Shown here: piece by piece, positions 16,819-25,209 of the stretch
Position numbering within the stretch: the stretch's first letter is position 1
Layout: every line of letters starts with the position of its first letter
From: JAJEEA01 sp965116765
Lineage (GTDB): Bacteria > Acidobacteriota > Vicinamibacteria > Vicinamibacterales > UBA8438
DNA: 64,000 nt
NCBI GenBank assembly: GCA_965116765.1
Contig: OZ220718.1
Span: forward strand, 2,790,001 to 2,854,000
Reading direction: 5' to 3'
Position numbers and translations under genes: made by a program
The notes under the pieces: model-generated
Seen by the model: the letters and a program-made list of their open reading frames with translations, nothing else
Databases searched by the model: none
What the model was told of the DNA's origin: nothing

Positions 16819-19770
16819 CTAGAAGTACATCTGCATGCCGAACGACAGTCTCCGGCCCGGCTCGATGCCGATGATCCGGAGAAAATCCGGATTCCTGACG
16901 CCCCCGCCGCCGTAGAACCGGTTCCGGTTCGTGACCCGGGCCCGGTTGGTGATGTTGGTCGCGTCCATGTAGAACCGCGTCCGGACGTCGTTGACCGTCA
17001 CCACCTTCGAGAAGCGCAACTGCATCTCCGTGGTGTAGTCCTCGAACACGGTGCCCGGTTCGATCAGATTGACCTCGAGATCCGGGTTGTCCTGGTCGGG
17101 GTCCCCGAGGTTCACGAGAGCGGGGAAATCGTCCGCGTTGATCCGATAGCTGGCGCTGATGGGCGCGCCCGGAAACACCTGGATGAGCCCCGAGATCATG
17201 GTGTCGAACGGCAGCGGCAGCGCCCCCGACAGCTTGGCCATGGGCCGGTACGGCATCCGCGTCTCGCAGAACCGGAGCGCGTTGGGGTTCTCGACCCTGC
17301 CCCGGTTGCAGAAGTGGTTCTTGTTCGTACCCGCCGTGACGCTCGCGGTCATGAAGCCGCCGCGGGGGAGCTCGCCGTCGAGAATCACCTCGAACCCGTT
17401 CCACGTCCGGTAGTCCCCCGGTGCCGCGGTGTGGAAGTCGTTCCCGGTCTGGATGTCGAGGTCCGGGGCCGTCACGTATATCGGCACCTGCACGCCGCGG
17501 GCGGCCGCCGGCAGCTCGGGATCGTCCGGCCCGGTCCACGTTCCCGCCATGTGCCAGTCGGCGGCCGAGGTGTTCAGGTTGTCGAACCAGTCGAAGTTCG
17601 TGTAGTGCCGCCGGTGCCACATGGCGCTCAGCGCCCAGCCGCTGCCGAGCTGGCGCTCGACGCCGCCCGAGAACTCCCAGTTGCTGGCGCGCGGCAGGTT
17701 CGGATCGTACTGGGTCGTGATGTTCGACAACCCGTAGTTCGGATTGTTCGACGGCCCGATCTCGTCGAGTTGCGGCGTCCCGTCCGCATTGAGGGCGGTC
17801 CCGTCGCCGTTGAGGTCGGTCCACGGCCGGAAGTCGATCATGTTGTAGGGATAGATGGGATTGTACCGCTGGGTGACGCCGGTCCCTTCGTTCGCGATGT
17901 ACCGCCCCCCCGAGAACTTCACCGCCGTCGAGCCGTCTCCGATCAGATCGAAAGCCAGGCCGAAACGCGCGTTGACGTCCTGCCAGTTCGGGATGTTCTC
18001 GACGACGGGGTCGGGCAGGGTCAGGGCCGGCGCGAAGTAGCCGGCGTCCCGCGTCCCCCCCGGCACCGAGCTCTGGAACCAGTCGTAACGGATGCCGGCG
18101 TTGAGGGTCAGGCGATCCATCGTCCAGGCGTCCTGCGCGTAGACGCCGCAGTCGCAGTCCTGGATGATCCCCTGCCGCTGCTTGCCGTTCCCCGTCACCC
18201 CGACACTGACCGGCCATCCGTTGAAGAGCCCGGCGTAATAGAGGTCTCCCGGTCCGGTGTACGCCAGCGCGGTCCGGTTGTTCGCGATGTTGATGCCGGT
18301 CTTGAAGTTGTGCGAGCCGGTCACGTAGGACAGCGACGCGTTCAGGCGCCGGTGGAAGTCGTGGTTGTGGTGGTTCTGGAAGGAGCTGCCGGTCATGGTG
18401 CCCAGCGCCCAGTCGACCTTGGGCAGCCGGATCTCGCCGCCGTGATCCATCGGGAACGTGTTGACGTCGGCCTGCATGAACGAGCCGTGCGCCTCGACGA
18501 GCAGCCGGTTCGTCATCGGAGCCGTCCAGCGGCCGGTCACCATGCGGGTCGGGTTGCCGTCGAACGTGTACCACGCCTCGGGGTTCGTGCGGCCGGTCCA
18601 GGTGAACTCCTGGCCGGAGAGCGACGACTTCGGCTCCTGGAAGTAGCTCCAGGTGAACTTGTGGCGCTGTGTGGCCTGGTGCGTGAGGCGGATGTTGTAG
18701 TTGCCGTTCTTGCTCCAGGTGTACGCGCGCAGGTCGTCGGCGGTGACCTCGTCGGGCGTGGACGGCTCGTCGAGGTCCCAGAACCGGTCGAGGACGTACT
18801 GCCGGCTGCGGTTCTCGATCATCGAGGCGAAGAACCACAGCTTGTCCTCGACGATGGGCCCGCCCACCGCGGGGTTGAAGCTGTAGCGGTAGTCGATGGG
18901 CGCGAACTCGAAGCCCATGTCCTTGAGCTCCTGGCTCTGGTTGTCCGCCTGGAAGCCGCCGCTCGTGCCGCTCATGAAGAAGTTGTAGGAGAACTCGTTG
19001 CCGCCGGCCTTGGGCACGACATTGGTCCGCACCCCGCTCTGGGCGTACTCGGCCGACTGCGACGAGGTGTCGAAGACGACCTCGGTGACCATCGCCTCGT
19101 TGGTGACGCCGCCGACGCCGGCCCCCCACTCGTTCCGCCCCTGGAGCTGCCCTCCGGTCTTCATGCCGTCGATGGCGGGCTGGCCGTCGAGGGGGTCGGA
19201 GCCGTGCAGGCTGGGCAGGTTGTTGTAGTTGTTGTCGCCCGGGACGAGGGTCTCGCCGAGGGTCGTCCCCGGCACGTAGGCGGCGGCGCTGGTGATGCCC
19301 GCCGCCCCCGGCAGCACGTTGACGCGCTCGGCCGGCATGACCGTCTGCTGCCGCGTCGTCTTCACGTCGACCAGGGGCACGATGCCCTCCACCGTCACCG
19401 TCTCCTCGACGCCGCCGACGGCCATCGCGGCGTCGACGTCGGCCACGAACGCGCCCTGCAGCACGACGCCCTCGCGGACCACGACGCTGAAGCCCGGCAG
19501 CGTGAACGTCACCGAGTAGGTGCCCGACGGCAGGTTGGTGATCTGGTAGTTGCCGGCGCCGTCCGAGAAGACGGTGCGCACCTGCTCGATCAGGGCGGGG
19601 CTGCGCGCCTCGACGGTCACCCCGGGCAGGACGCCCCCGACGTCGTCCACGACGGTACCCGCAATGCCGGCCTCTCCCTGGGCGAGGGCCGGGGCGGGAG
19701 CGAGCAGCGCCGGCACGAGACCGGCCAGGCACAAGAGAACGAGGACACACCGCGACTCGGACGGCTGCAT
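16819..19770 (-). CDS. TonB-dependent receptor, Oar-like with carboxypeptidase-regulatory domain
   Basis: 983-aa outer-membrane receptor. Start ATG 19770 is backed by a strong AGAGGAGG site 8 nt upstream. A signal peptide ends near ALAQ; residues ~33-115 are the regulatory-like domain (AGIAGTVVDDVGGVLPGVTV ... GAGNYQITNLPSGTYSVTFT); a plug domain follows (VVDVKTTRQQTVMPAERVNVLPG-type region, GMKTGG), then a long beta-barrel ending in the outer-membrane signature FGMQMYF. Barrel strands with alternating aromatic residues are frequent. Such receptors import large or bound ligands using TonB-ExbBD; no substrate can be assigned and no dedicated uptake genes are adjacent. Confidence 0.92.
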   Translation of the reverse strand: MQPSESRCVLVLLCLAGLVPALLAPAPALAQGEAGIAGTVVDDVGGVLPGVTVEARSPALIEQVRTVFSDGAGNYQITNLPSGTYSVTFTLPGFSVVVREGVVLQGAFVADVDAAMAVGGVEETVTVEGIVPLVDVKTTRQQTVMPAERVNVLPGAAGITSAAAYVPGTTLGETLVPGDNNYNNLPSLHGSDPLDGQPAIDGMKTGGQLQGRNEWGAGVGGVTNEAMVTEVVFDTSSQSAEYAQSGVRTNVVPKAGGNEFSYNFFMSGTSGGFQADNQSQELKDMGFEFAPIDYRYSFNPAVGGPIVEDKLWFFASMIENRSRQYVLDRFWDLDEPSTPDEVTADDLRAYTWSKNGNYNIRLTHQATQRHKFTWSYFQEPKSSLSGQEFTWTGRTNPEAWYTFDGNPTRMVTGRWTAPMTNRLLVEAHGSFMQADVNTFPMDHGGEIRLPKVDWALGTMTGSSFQNHHNHDFHRRLNASLSYVTGSHNFKTGINIANNRTALAYTGPGDLYYAGLFNGWPVSVGVTGNGKQRQGIIQDCDCGVYAQDAWTMDRLTLNAGIRYDWFQSSVPGGTRDAGYFAPALTLPDPVVENIPNWQDVNARFGLAFDLIGDGSTAVKFSGGRYIANEGTGVTQRYNPIYPYNMIDFRPWTDLNGDGTALNADGTPQLDEIGPSNNPNYGLSNITTQYDPNLPRASNWEFSGGVERQLGSGWALSAMWHRRHYTNFDWFDNLNTSAADWHMAGTWTGPDDPELPAAARGVQVPIYVTAPDLDIQTGNDFHTAAPGDYRTWNGFEVILDGELPRGGFMTASVTAGTNKNHFCNRGRVENPNALRFCETRMPYRPMAKLSGALPLPFDTMISGLIQVFPGAPISASYRINADDFPALVNLGDPDQDNPDLEVNLIEPGTVFEDYTTEMQLRFSKVVTVNDVRTRFYMDATNITNRARVTNRNRFYGGGGVRNPDFLRIIGIEPGRRLSFGMQMYF

Positions 19771-19982
19771 GGTCGACACCTCCTCTGGCAACGTGAAACG
19801 ACACGCCTGCCAGCAGCTTCGCAAAGCAGTGGCCCATACCATAGCACCATCCCGGTGGTACGGGGCCGCGGGACGTGGAAAACGGTCTCCCCCGACACCG
19901 CGCATGCACTGCGCAACACAGCTTGCCGGCGAGGCGTGGCCAGGTCTCCCGGCGAACGGGTCGGGTGACGGTCCCGAGCGGT

Positions 19983-20074
19983 CAGGTAGAGGCCCTGCGC
20001 CGCAAGACGGCGCGGACTCCCGGAGGGTTGACTGGGCGTCAGCCGGCGCCGCAGGCGACGATTGGCGGGTCTAG
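19983..20074 (-). repeat. Dispersed palindromic element, copy 3 (diverged)
   Basis: Carries the ggcgcggactcc arm, a ggttgactgggcgtc middle and ends cgacgattggcgggtctag. The terminal cta is the complement of the TAG stop of the acetyltransferase gene, as at the 41032 copy where the element tail also supplies the stop. The rest of the 19771-20070 gap shows no gene. Confidence 0.65.
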
Positions 20075-20568
20075 GTGAGGCGGGCCATGCACACGACGTC
20101 GTCCGCCCGCCCGTCGAGAAGGCGCGCCTGCCGCTTGACGCCCTCGCGCACGAAGCCCGCCCCCTCGAACAGGCGAATCGCGCGCCCGTTCGACGCCAAG
20201 ACCTCGAGCTCGACCCGCGTCATGCCCGCCGCCTCCGCCGCCTCCAGGGTGCGCGCGAGCAGCGCCGCCCCCACTCCATGCGCCCGCCACTCCGGCAGCA
20301 GGCCGATGCCGAGCACCCCGCCGTGCCGGAACCCCTCGAAGGCGTGCCGCTGCACGTCGCACCAGCCGACCACCCGCCCCGCCGACCGCACCACGAGCTG
20401 CACCCCGCCGCCGCGCGCGAGGCCGTCGACGAACGCCCGGGTCCCGTCGACGCCGAAGCCGTCCACCGCCGCCAGGTAGCGCCGCTCGCGCGCCACCGCC
20501 TCGACCGCGGCCTGGAGCCCCTCGACGTCGCCGGGCGTGATCGGCTCGATGCTGAACGGTGCGGTCAT
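20071..20568 (-). CDS. GNAT family N-acetyltransferase
   Basis: 165-aa protein with the GNAT fold: IEPITPGDVEGLQAAVEAVA at the N-terminus, VVGWCDVQRH strand, the acetyl-CoA pyrophosphate loop GIGLLPEWRAHGVGAALL (Q/RxxGxG/A form RAHGVG) at about residue 95, and NGRAIRLFEGAGFVREG, the typical RimI/RimJ-like C-terminal element. Acceptor unknown (small molecule or protein N-terminus). The first ~15 codons belong to a 95-bp tandem repeat whose two degenerate copies lie upstream. Confidence 0.88.
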   Translation of the reverse strand: MTAPFSIEPITPGDVEGLQAAVEAVARERRYLAAVDGFGVDGTRAFVDGLARGGGVQLVVRSAGRVVGWCDVQRHAFEGFRHGGVLGIGLLPEWRAHGVGAALLARTLEAAEAAGMTRVELEVLASNGRAIRLFEGAGFVREGVKRQARLLDGRADDVVCMARLT

Positions 20569-20765
20569 GCAACGTCTCCGTGTCGGGCTGCGACTCGTGC
20601 ACCGGGCACGGCGCCCATCGATGTCGTCGGGCGGGGTCGGCTCGACGCTGAACGTTGGGGATCATGAAGCGTGCGCCGTCTCCGCCGCGGTTCCTCCACG
20701 CCGGCACGACCCCTCGATGTCGCCGGGCTCGGTCCGGTCGGACCGAGCGGCGCGGTCATGCAGTG
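20515..20765. repeat. Tandem array, ~95 bp period, repeating the 5' end of the acetyltransferase gene
   Basis: Three start-codon-like positions (complement of ATG at 20566, 20663 and 20757) are spaced 97 and 94 bp, each preceded on the plus strand by a cgatgtcg(c/t)cgggc block and a gctcgac/tgctgaacg or equivalent. The gene-proximal copy is coding; the other two carry indels and fill the 187-bp gap up to the stop of the acyltransferase. They are degenerate copies of the beginning of the gene. Confidence 0.75.
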
Positions 20766-21547
20766 TTACCCGCGCCGGCCCGCGATTCGTTCGACCCGTT
20801 CGCCGACCCGCCCCGATCGGCCGGCGGCGCCCCCGAACCGAGGGGCCGCGCCGGCACGCCGACGTAGACGCGGCCGCCGTCGAGGGCGACGTTCTTCGGC
20901 ACGAGGCTCATCGCGCCGATCTGCACGTCGGAGCCCACCGTCACCCCGATGCCCACCACCGAGCCGAGCCCGACGGTGACGCGGTCGCCCAGCCGCACCC
21001 GGCCCGTCTTGACGAAGCCGCCCTCGACGGTGTGCCCCGACAGGTGGACGTCGCCGCCGATCACCACGTCGTCGCCGAACTCCAGCAGGTTGTGGTCGCT
21101 CACCCCCAGGCTGTTCACGTACACCCGCCGCCCCATCCGGGCACCGTTGAGCCGCAGGTAGGCGCTCCAGACGGGCGTCCCCCGGAACAGCGTGCCTGCG
21201 AACAGGCGCACGATGTGGGTCGCGACCATGTAGCGCACCCAGTCGAGCAGCGGCCAGTCGAGGTCGGCCAGCCGGATGTTGGCGTCGGGCCGCGTCCGCC
21301 AGCCCGTCACCCGGGTGGCGGTCGCCGACGCGAACATCAGCACGAGCGCGAAGAGCACGTACGACGGGATGACCGCGAAGCTCGCCGCCACCACCCGCGC
21401 GGCGGGGTCGACCGCGGTCCAGGCGAAGAGCGGCGCCCACAGGGCCAGCACCGGCAGAACGGCCACGCCGCACACGATCGACTGCACGACCACGAGCGTC
21501 ACCACCGCCCAGGCTATGCGCGCCCTCGCGGCGAAACTCGACATCAC
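20756..21547 (-). CDS. Membrane-associated left-handed beta-helix acyltransferase
   Basis: 263-aa protein. The first ~75 residues contain two or three membrane segments (WAVVTLVVVQSIVCGVAVL, LWAPLFAWTAV, VIPSYVLFALVLMFAS). Residues ~130-240 are hexapeptide repeats typical of a left-handed beta-helix (NGARMGRRVYVNSLGVSDHN, LEFGDDVVIGGDVHLSGHTV, RVRLGDRVTVGLGSVVGIGV). This combination resembles the C-terminal part of Pls/PosA-type synthetases and membrane O-acyltransferase-like helix proteins. Acyl donor and acceptor unknown. The ATG overlaps the stop of the upstream 134-aa gene by 4 nt, so the two are coupled. Confidence 0.75.
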   Translation of the reverse strand: MMSSFAARARIAWAVVTLVVVQSIVCGVAVLPVLALWAPLFAWTAVDPAARVVAASFAVIPSYVLFALVLMFASATATRVTGWRTRPDANIRLADLDWPLLDWVRYMVATHIVRLFAGTLFRGTPVWSAYLRLNGARMGRRVYVNSLGVSDHNLLEFGDDVVIGGDVHLSGHTVEGGFVKTGRVRLGDRVTVGLGSVVGIGVTVGSDVQIGAMSLVPKNVALDGGRVYVGVPARPLGSGAPPADRGGSANGSNESRAGAGNTA

Positions 21548-21948
21548 AGCCCCCCGGTGGGTGGCTCAGACCCCGCTACCCGTTCGAACGCCCGCACCGT
21601 CTCTCGCGCCCAACGCCGGGCTTCCCGGAAGTCGCGCTCCGTCATCCGGGGCAGGTCGCGAAACACGATCCGGGACACGAGCTTCTTGGTGCCGGCCTCA
21701 GCCCGTTCGTAACCGATGACCCAACGGAAGATGCTGCCGATGGCGATGGTGTCCACGTCACCGTGGGAAACCGTGGCCAACGGAATGACCGCCTCTTCCT
21801 CTTCATGAGTCGAGCCGGCGGTCAGGTCGACCAGGCGCGCCACGAACTCGTCGCTACGCATCTCGACTACGTAACCCTCCCACTCCTGCAGAACCTGCAG
21901 CGCTGCTCTCGGCTCGGACGCGTGTCGCGGTGGGAAGCTGGCGTTCAT
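21544..21948 (-). CDS. Conserved protein of unknown function (EWEGYV family)
   Basis: 134-aa soluble protein. The N-terminal half reads as a small beta-barrel-like domain (VLQEWEGYVVEMRSDEFVAR, LVDLTAGSTHEEEEAVIPLA) and the C-terminal half is basic and helical (VSRIVFRDLPRMTERDFREA, RRWARETVRAFERVA). I have the impression of a recurring family but cannot name a domain or function. Lies between the SprT-like gene (32-nt gap) and the acyltransferase (4-nt overlap), so part of this minus-strand operon. Weak Shine-Dalgarno. Confidence 0.6.
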   Translation of the reverse strand: MNASFPPRHASEPRAALQVLQEWEGYVVEMRSDEFVARLVDLTAGSTHEEEEAVIPLATVSHGDVDTIAIGSIFRWVIGYERAEAGTKKLVSRIVFRDLPRMTERDFREARRWARETVRAFERVAGSEPPTGGL

Positions 21949-21980
21949 CGCTCAAGTCGCTCTACGCCCACCCAATGCGT

Positions 21981-22907
21981 TCACGACCCCCGGGCTGTAG
22001 TCGAGCCGGGGAAGACTGACGGCGATGCTCCGCCGCCGGTGTTCAGCCGCCAGGCGATCTCGCCGCCGCACTTCCGGCAGCGCGCGCCGTGCCGCAACCG
22101 GCGGCTCAGGCGCTGGCGGCGCCACTGCTTTCCGCAGCCGCACTCGCCCAGCCAGCGGGCCGGCGTGTGGTCGACGTCGTGGCAGCGCTCGGCGGTGCAG
22201 CCGATGGCCCGGGCCGCGGCCTTCCAGACGTCGTCGTGATGGTGCCGGTGGCCGGCGAGGGCGTGGGCGATCTCGTGCAGCAGCGTGTCCTCTATGTCGG
22301 CCCGGGTCGCCCGCAGGCAGTAGCTCACCGACAGGTCGATGCGCTCGACGTCGTAGCGGCAGACGCCGGCGCGGGCCGTGGACAGGTCGAAGCCGAAGCC
22401 CCACGCCGCGTCCAGGCCGCTGCGGGCCTTGTGGCGGGCGAGGAGGCGGTGGGCCAACCGCTCGACGTCGGCCAGGGTGCACTCCCGCTCGGGAACCCGC
22501 TCGACGACGGCGAGAAGCCGGTAGGGCACCTTCCACAGGGCGTCGTCGCCGGCCGCCACGACGGCGCGGGCGCGCTGCAGCTCGGTCACGGTGCCGTCGA
22601 TGGTCCGACCGCGCCACCGGAACCGGACGCGGCTTCCGACGGGGCAGGCGGCGCCGGGGAAGTCGGCGGTGATGGCATCGGACCGCCGGGGCGGCGGCGA
22701 CGCCTCCGGCGCTGGCGACGCCTCCAGTGCCGGCGACGCCTCCAGTGCCGGCGGAGGCTCCGACGCGGGGGCTTCCTTCGACGCCGGCGGAGGCTCCGAC
22801 GCCGGCGGGGGCTTCGACGCCGGCGGGGGCTCCGGCGGCTCCGCCGGGGGCTCCGGAAACAGCGGCAACTGGGCGGCCGAGTGCGCGAGGGCTGCCGGCA
22901 CCGTCAC
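21981..22907 (-). CDS. SprT-like zinc metalloprotein with Pro-rich linker
   Basis: 308-aa protein. Residues ~15-75 are a low-complexity Pro/Ala/Ser/Glu linker with repeated PPPASEPP/PALEASPA units. The C-terminal two-thirds are SprT-like: the HExxH motif occurs in LLHEIAHALAGHRHHHDDVW (about residue 210) with a third ligand histidine nearby, followed by a zinc-ribbon-like CGCG...CRKCGGE segment. Eukaryotic SPRTN relatives cut DNA-protein crosslinks; bacterial SprT-like proteins are poorly characterised, so the role here is inference. The start at GTG 22907 overlaps the esterase stop (GTGA); GTG 22901 has a better-spaced GGAGG and is the alternative. Confidence 0.8.
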   Translation of the reverse strand: MTVPAALAHSAAQLPLFPEPPAEPPEPPPASKPPPASEPPPASKEAPASEPPPALEASPALEASPAPEASPPPRRSDAITADFPGAACPVGSRVRFRWRGRTIDGTVTELQRARAVVAAGDDALWKVPYRLLAVVERVPERECTLADVERLAHRLLARHKARSGLDAAWGFGFDLSTARAGVCRYDVERIDLSVSYCLRATRADIEDTLLHEIAHALAGHRHHHDDVWKAAARAIGCTAERCHDVDHTPARWLGECGCGKQWRRQRLSRRLRHGARCRKCGGEIAWRLNTGGGASPSVFPGSTTARGS

Positions 22908-24529
22908 CGTCCTCCGTTGCGCTCGACCCGGGCGCTCCCCGCGCGTTCGACCTGCTCGGCCATCTCGCGCATCATCTCGGCCGGGGAGATGCCGGTCCAG
23001 CAGTGGCCGCGGCCCCGGCCGTAGACGATGCGGGCCTCGATGGACGGCCGGTCCCGCAGGAAGGCGTCGAGCCGGCGCACCGCGCCCTCGAGGAAGTAGT
23101 CGTCCATGTCGCCGACCCAGATGTTCAGCCGCCCCCGCAGCTTCGGGGCCAGCGTGTCCCACCCCCGCTCGAGCACGAGGCGCAGGTCGTAGCGCTCCCA
23201 GTGGGCGGCCGCCTCGGTGTCGATCTCGCCCGACGCGGGGTCCCAGAGGGGGACGGGGAGGCCGTCCGCGCCGCGGGGGCCGTAGACCGCGTTCCACGCC
23301 CCCCACTGGCCGCCCGACCGGGTCCAGTCGTCGCCGACCCCGAGCACGTTCTCCATCCGCAGCTCGTGGCGCATGGTGAACCGGGTGCTCCCGTCGAGGT
23401 TCCGGGCGCTGGGCCGCTCGCGCCCCGCGCCGTCCAGGTAGGCGTTGCCGCCCCGGTAGACGTCGACGAGCTGGAAGGCGCGGAAGTCGACGCTGTCGGG
23501 GCACGAGGCCCAGGCCCCGCCGAAAAAGTCGGGATGGAAGATCTGCAGGGCGAGGGCCACCCACCCGCCCGTCGACCCGCCGTCGAGGACGCGGGCGTCC
23601 GCCGACCCGCCGGCCCGGAACCGCTTCTCGACGTGGGGAATCAGCTCCCCGGTGACGGCGTCGCCCCAGGGGCCGTTGTTGGCGGAGTTGACCTGATACG
23701 GGTCTCCCCAGGGCCCCGCTCCGTCGAGGTGCAGGAGCACGAAGCGCGGGGCATCGGGGTCGAGCCACGCCGTCCTGAACCGCGACCCGGGGCGCATCAT
23801 CCGCCGCACCCCGGTGTAGCGGGCGCCGTAGCCGCCGATGCGGACGCGCAGCGGATAGCGCCGCACCGCGTCCTCGTCGTGCCCCGGGGGCAGGATGACG
23901 CCCGCCCTCAGGTGGATGGGACGGCCGTGGAACGCGGACAGGCGCTCGGAGCGGATGCTCACGAAGCGCAGGAGCTCGGTGTCGTCGGGCGGTCGCTCTT
24001 CGGGAATGCGCTGCGTCAGCCGAAGCTGGACCGCGGCGAGCCGGTCCGGGTCGAGGTCGACCCGCCGGACGTCGCCGTAGAGGTTGCCCGGCGCACCGGG
24101 GCGGCGGATGTCGGGGTTGGTCGCCAGCACCGCCTGCGCGCGGTACTCGCCGGCCGGCAGGTCCCGCAGGGTCGCGAGGGGAAACGCGGCCGCCGAATCC
24201 CCGACGGTCACGCGGTCTCCCGGCTCGAGCGGGGGGGCGTCGACCCCGAGGGTCGGAACGGCGCGGGACCCGGCGCGGCCGATGAGGAACCGCGGCTCCA
24301 TCGCGGACCGGCCGTCGGGCACCAGGACCACGAGCAGCCGTCCCGCCGGCTGGGCGGGCAGCGACGAGTCGAGGGTGACCACGAAGCGCAGGCCGGGGTC
24401 GGCCTGGCCGGCCGCGGTCGGGGAGGCGCAGGCGGCGGCCAGCACCGCCGCGGCGAGCACCCGACACGCGGCACGCGAACGGAACACGGAACTCACGAGC
24501 GATACTTGCGGGCCCCGGCGCGTGGACAT
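22904..24529 (-). CDS. Secreted putative esterase (alpha/beta hydrolase, enterochelin esterase-like), likely lipoprotein
   Basis: 541-aa exported protein. The leader VLAAAVLAAAC suggests a lipobox (AAAC at about residue 33). The N-terminal ~190 residues appear beta-rich (LRFVVTLDSSLPAQPAGRLL). The catalytic domain has the nucleophile elbow GGSTGGW at about residue 317 and a late histidine in RGRGHCWTG, fitting an esterase D-like (PF00756) serine hydrolase. VLPPGHDEDAVRRYPLRVRI-type entry sequence is typical for this family. Substrate unknown. First gene of a five-gene minus-strand run; coupled to the SprT-like gene. Confidence 0.82.
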   Translation of the reverse strand: MSTRRGPQVSLVSSVFRSRAACRVLAAAVLAAACASPTAAGQADPGLRFVVTLDSSLPAQPAGRLLVVLVPDGRSAMEPRFLIGRAGSRAVPTLGVDAPPLEPGDRVTVGDSAAAFPLATLRDLPAGEYRAQAVLATNPDIRRPGAPGNLYGDVRRVDLDPDRLAAVQLRLTQRIPEERPPDDTELLRFVSIRSERLSAFHGRPIHLRAGVILPPGHDEDAVRRYPLRVRIGGYGARYTGVRRMMRPGSRFRTAWLDPDAPRFVLLHLDGAGPWGDPYQVNSANNGPWGDAVTGELIPHVEKRFRAGGSADARVLDGGSTGGWVALALQIFHPDFFGGAWASCPDSVDFRAFQLVDVYRGGNAYLDGAGRERPSARNLDGSTRFTMRHELRMENVLGVGDDWTRSGGQWGAWNAVYGPRGADGLPVPLWDPASGEIDTEAAAHWERYDLRLVLERGWDTLAPKLRGRLNIWVGDMDDYFLEGAVRRLDAFLRDRPSIEARIVYGRGRGHCWTGISPAEMMREMAEQVERAGSARVERNGGR

Positions 24530-24623
24530 GACGCGCCACGGCTTGCGCCGGCGACGGGAGACACCGCCCCACGCGAGGGCGTCCTCCGGTGGACCATGAG
24601 CGAGATGATAATCGAAGGAGGGT

Positions 24624-24791
24624 TCAGTGCCCGACGTTCACGTGACTGTTGAAAGCGCGGCTCAGCTCGTCCACGCGACCGGTGAGCCTGTCCACCTTGC
24701 CGTTGACCACCAGCACGCCGATGGCCGCGACGAGACCGGCGCACGCCCCGATCACGGCCGCGACTCCCGCCACCACGTCGAAGGTCTCCAT
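24624..24791 (-). CDS. Small membrane protein with coiled coil (family member 2)
   Basis: 55-aa product. Starts METFDVVAGVAAVIG, has one membrane segment (AGLVAAIGVLVV) and ends with a charged segment NGKVDRLTGRVDELSRAF. The VDxLTGRVDE motif is also in the 41410 gene (VDVLTGRVDE). A well-formed promoter (TTGAAA, 17 bp, TATTTT) ends 6 nt before the ATG, supporting both reality of the gene and a leaderless transcript. No Shine-Dalgarno. Function unknown. Confidence 0.65.
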   Translation of the reverse strand: METFDVVAGVAAVIGACAGLVAAIGVLVVNGKVDRLTGRVDELSRAFNSHVNVGH

Positions 24792-24797
24792 GTGTCG

Positions 24798-24826
24798 AAA
24801 ATAACCCGTTCGGGAGATATTTTCAA
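24798..24826 (-). promoter_or_regulatory. Sigma-70-like promoter, leaderless spacing
   Basis: On the minus strand TTGAAA (24826-24821), a 17-bp spacer and TATTTT (24803-24798). The -10 ends 6 nt before the ATG of the 55-aa gene, putting +1 at about the start codon. AT-rich island in a very GC-rich background. Confidence 0.6.
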
Positions 24827-24945
24827 CCGGACTGAACCTGCGTCACTTGGCGGTCGCAGCATGGCGCAGTGCCGCCGGCTGCTAGCCGTGGTGGAACCCC
24901 GCGTTGCACCGCGCCCGGAGGGCGCCCGCAAAGGGCCGCGAGGCG

Positions 24946-25015
24946 CCCGCCTGACAAGGCGCGACGAGGGAGAATACTGGGCATATTCGACCGAGGAGCA
25001 ACGCAGTCAGGCGGG
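24946..25015. ncRNA. Nested inverted-repeat element, candidate structured RNA
   Basis: Outer perfect 9-bp arms CCCGCCTGA (24946-24954) and TCAGGCGGG (25007-25015) enclose a 52-nt region with an inner GAATA/TATTC stem-loop around ctgggca. It lies in a 418-bp gene-free gap, 195 bp before the TAXI gene. Followed by an extended -10 (TGCTAGAAT, box at 25061-25066). Could be a structured RNA, a leader or a mobile repeat; strand uncertain. Confidence 0.4.
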
Positions 25016-25060
25016 ATGCATCGCCGCTCGAATGCAGCGGGGACTTTCGCCACGGGCTGC

Positions 25061-25066
25061 TAGAAT
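25061..25066 (+). promoter_or_regulatory. Extended -10 box upstream of the TAXI-TRAP operon
   Basis: TGC-TAGAAT, an extended -10 arrangement, about 140 bp before the solute-binding gene. No consensus -35 at 17 bp. The transcript would carry dispersed element copy 4 in its leader. Confidence 0.35.
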
Positions 25067-25084
25067 AGGGGCTCGCCGTCCCGG

Positions 25085-25172
25085 CAGCCAGGAATCTGCA
25101 CCGTAGAACGTTGCGGACGTCCGGGGGTTGGTCGGCGGCAACCGGAGGCCGCAGCGCGACTTGGCGGTCGCG
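25085..25172 (+). repeat. Dispersed palindromic element, copy 4 (diverged)
   Basis: Begins gccaggaatctgcaccgtag, matching the conserved copies closely in the first 25 bases, then diverges (gttggtcggcggcaaccgga). Ends about 38 bp before the TAXI start. Confidence 0.6.
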
Positions 25173-25209
25173 TTCGGCGACGAATTCCCGGGTTGGGGGT
25201 GCCACTGTG

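Noticed and set aside
22727..24652. Plus-strand open frame opposite the esterase
   Set aside because: Product is Arg/Asp/Val-rich without domains; it mirrors the esterase coding strand.
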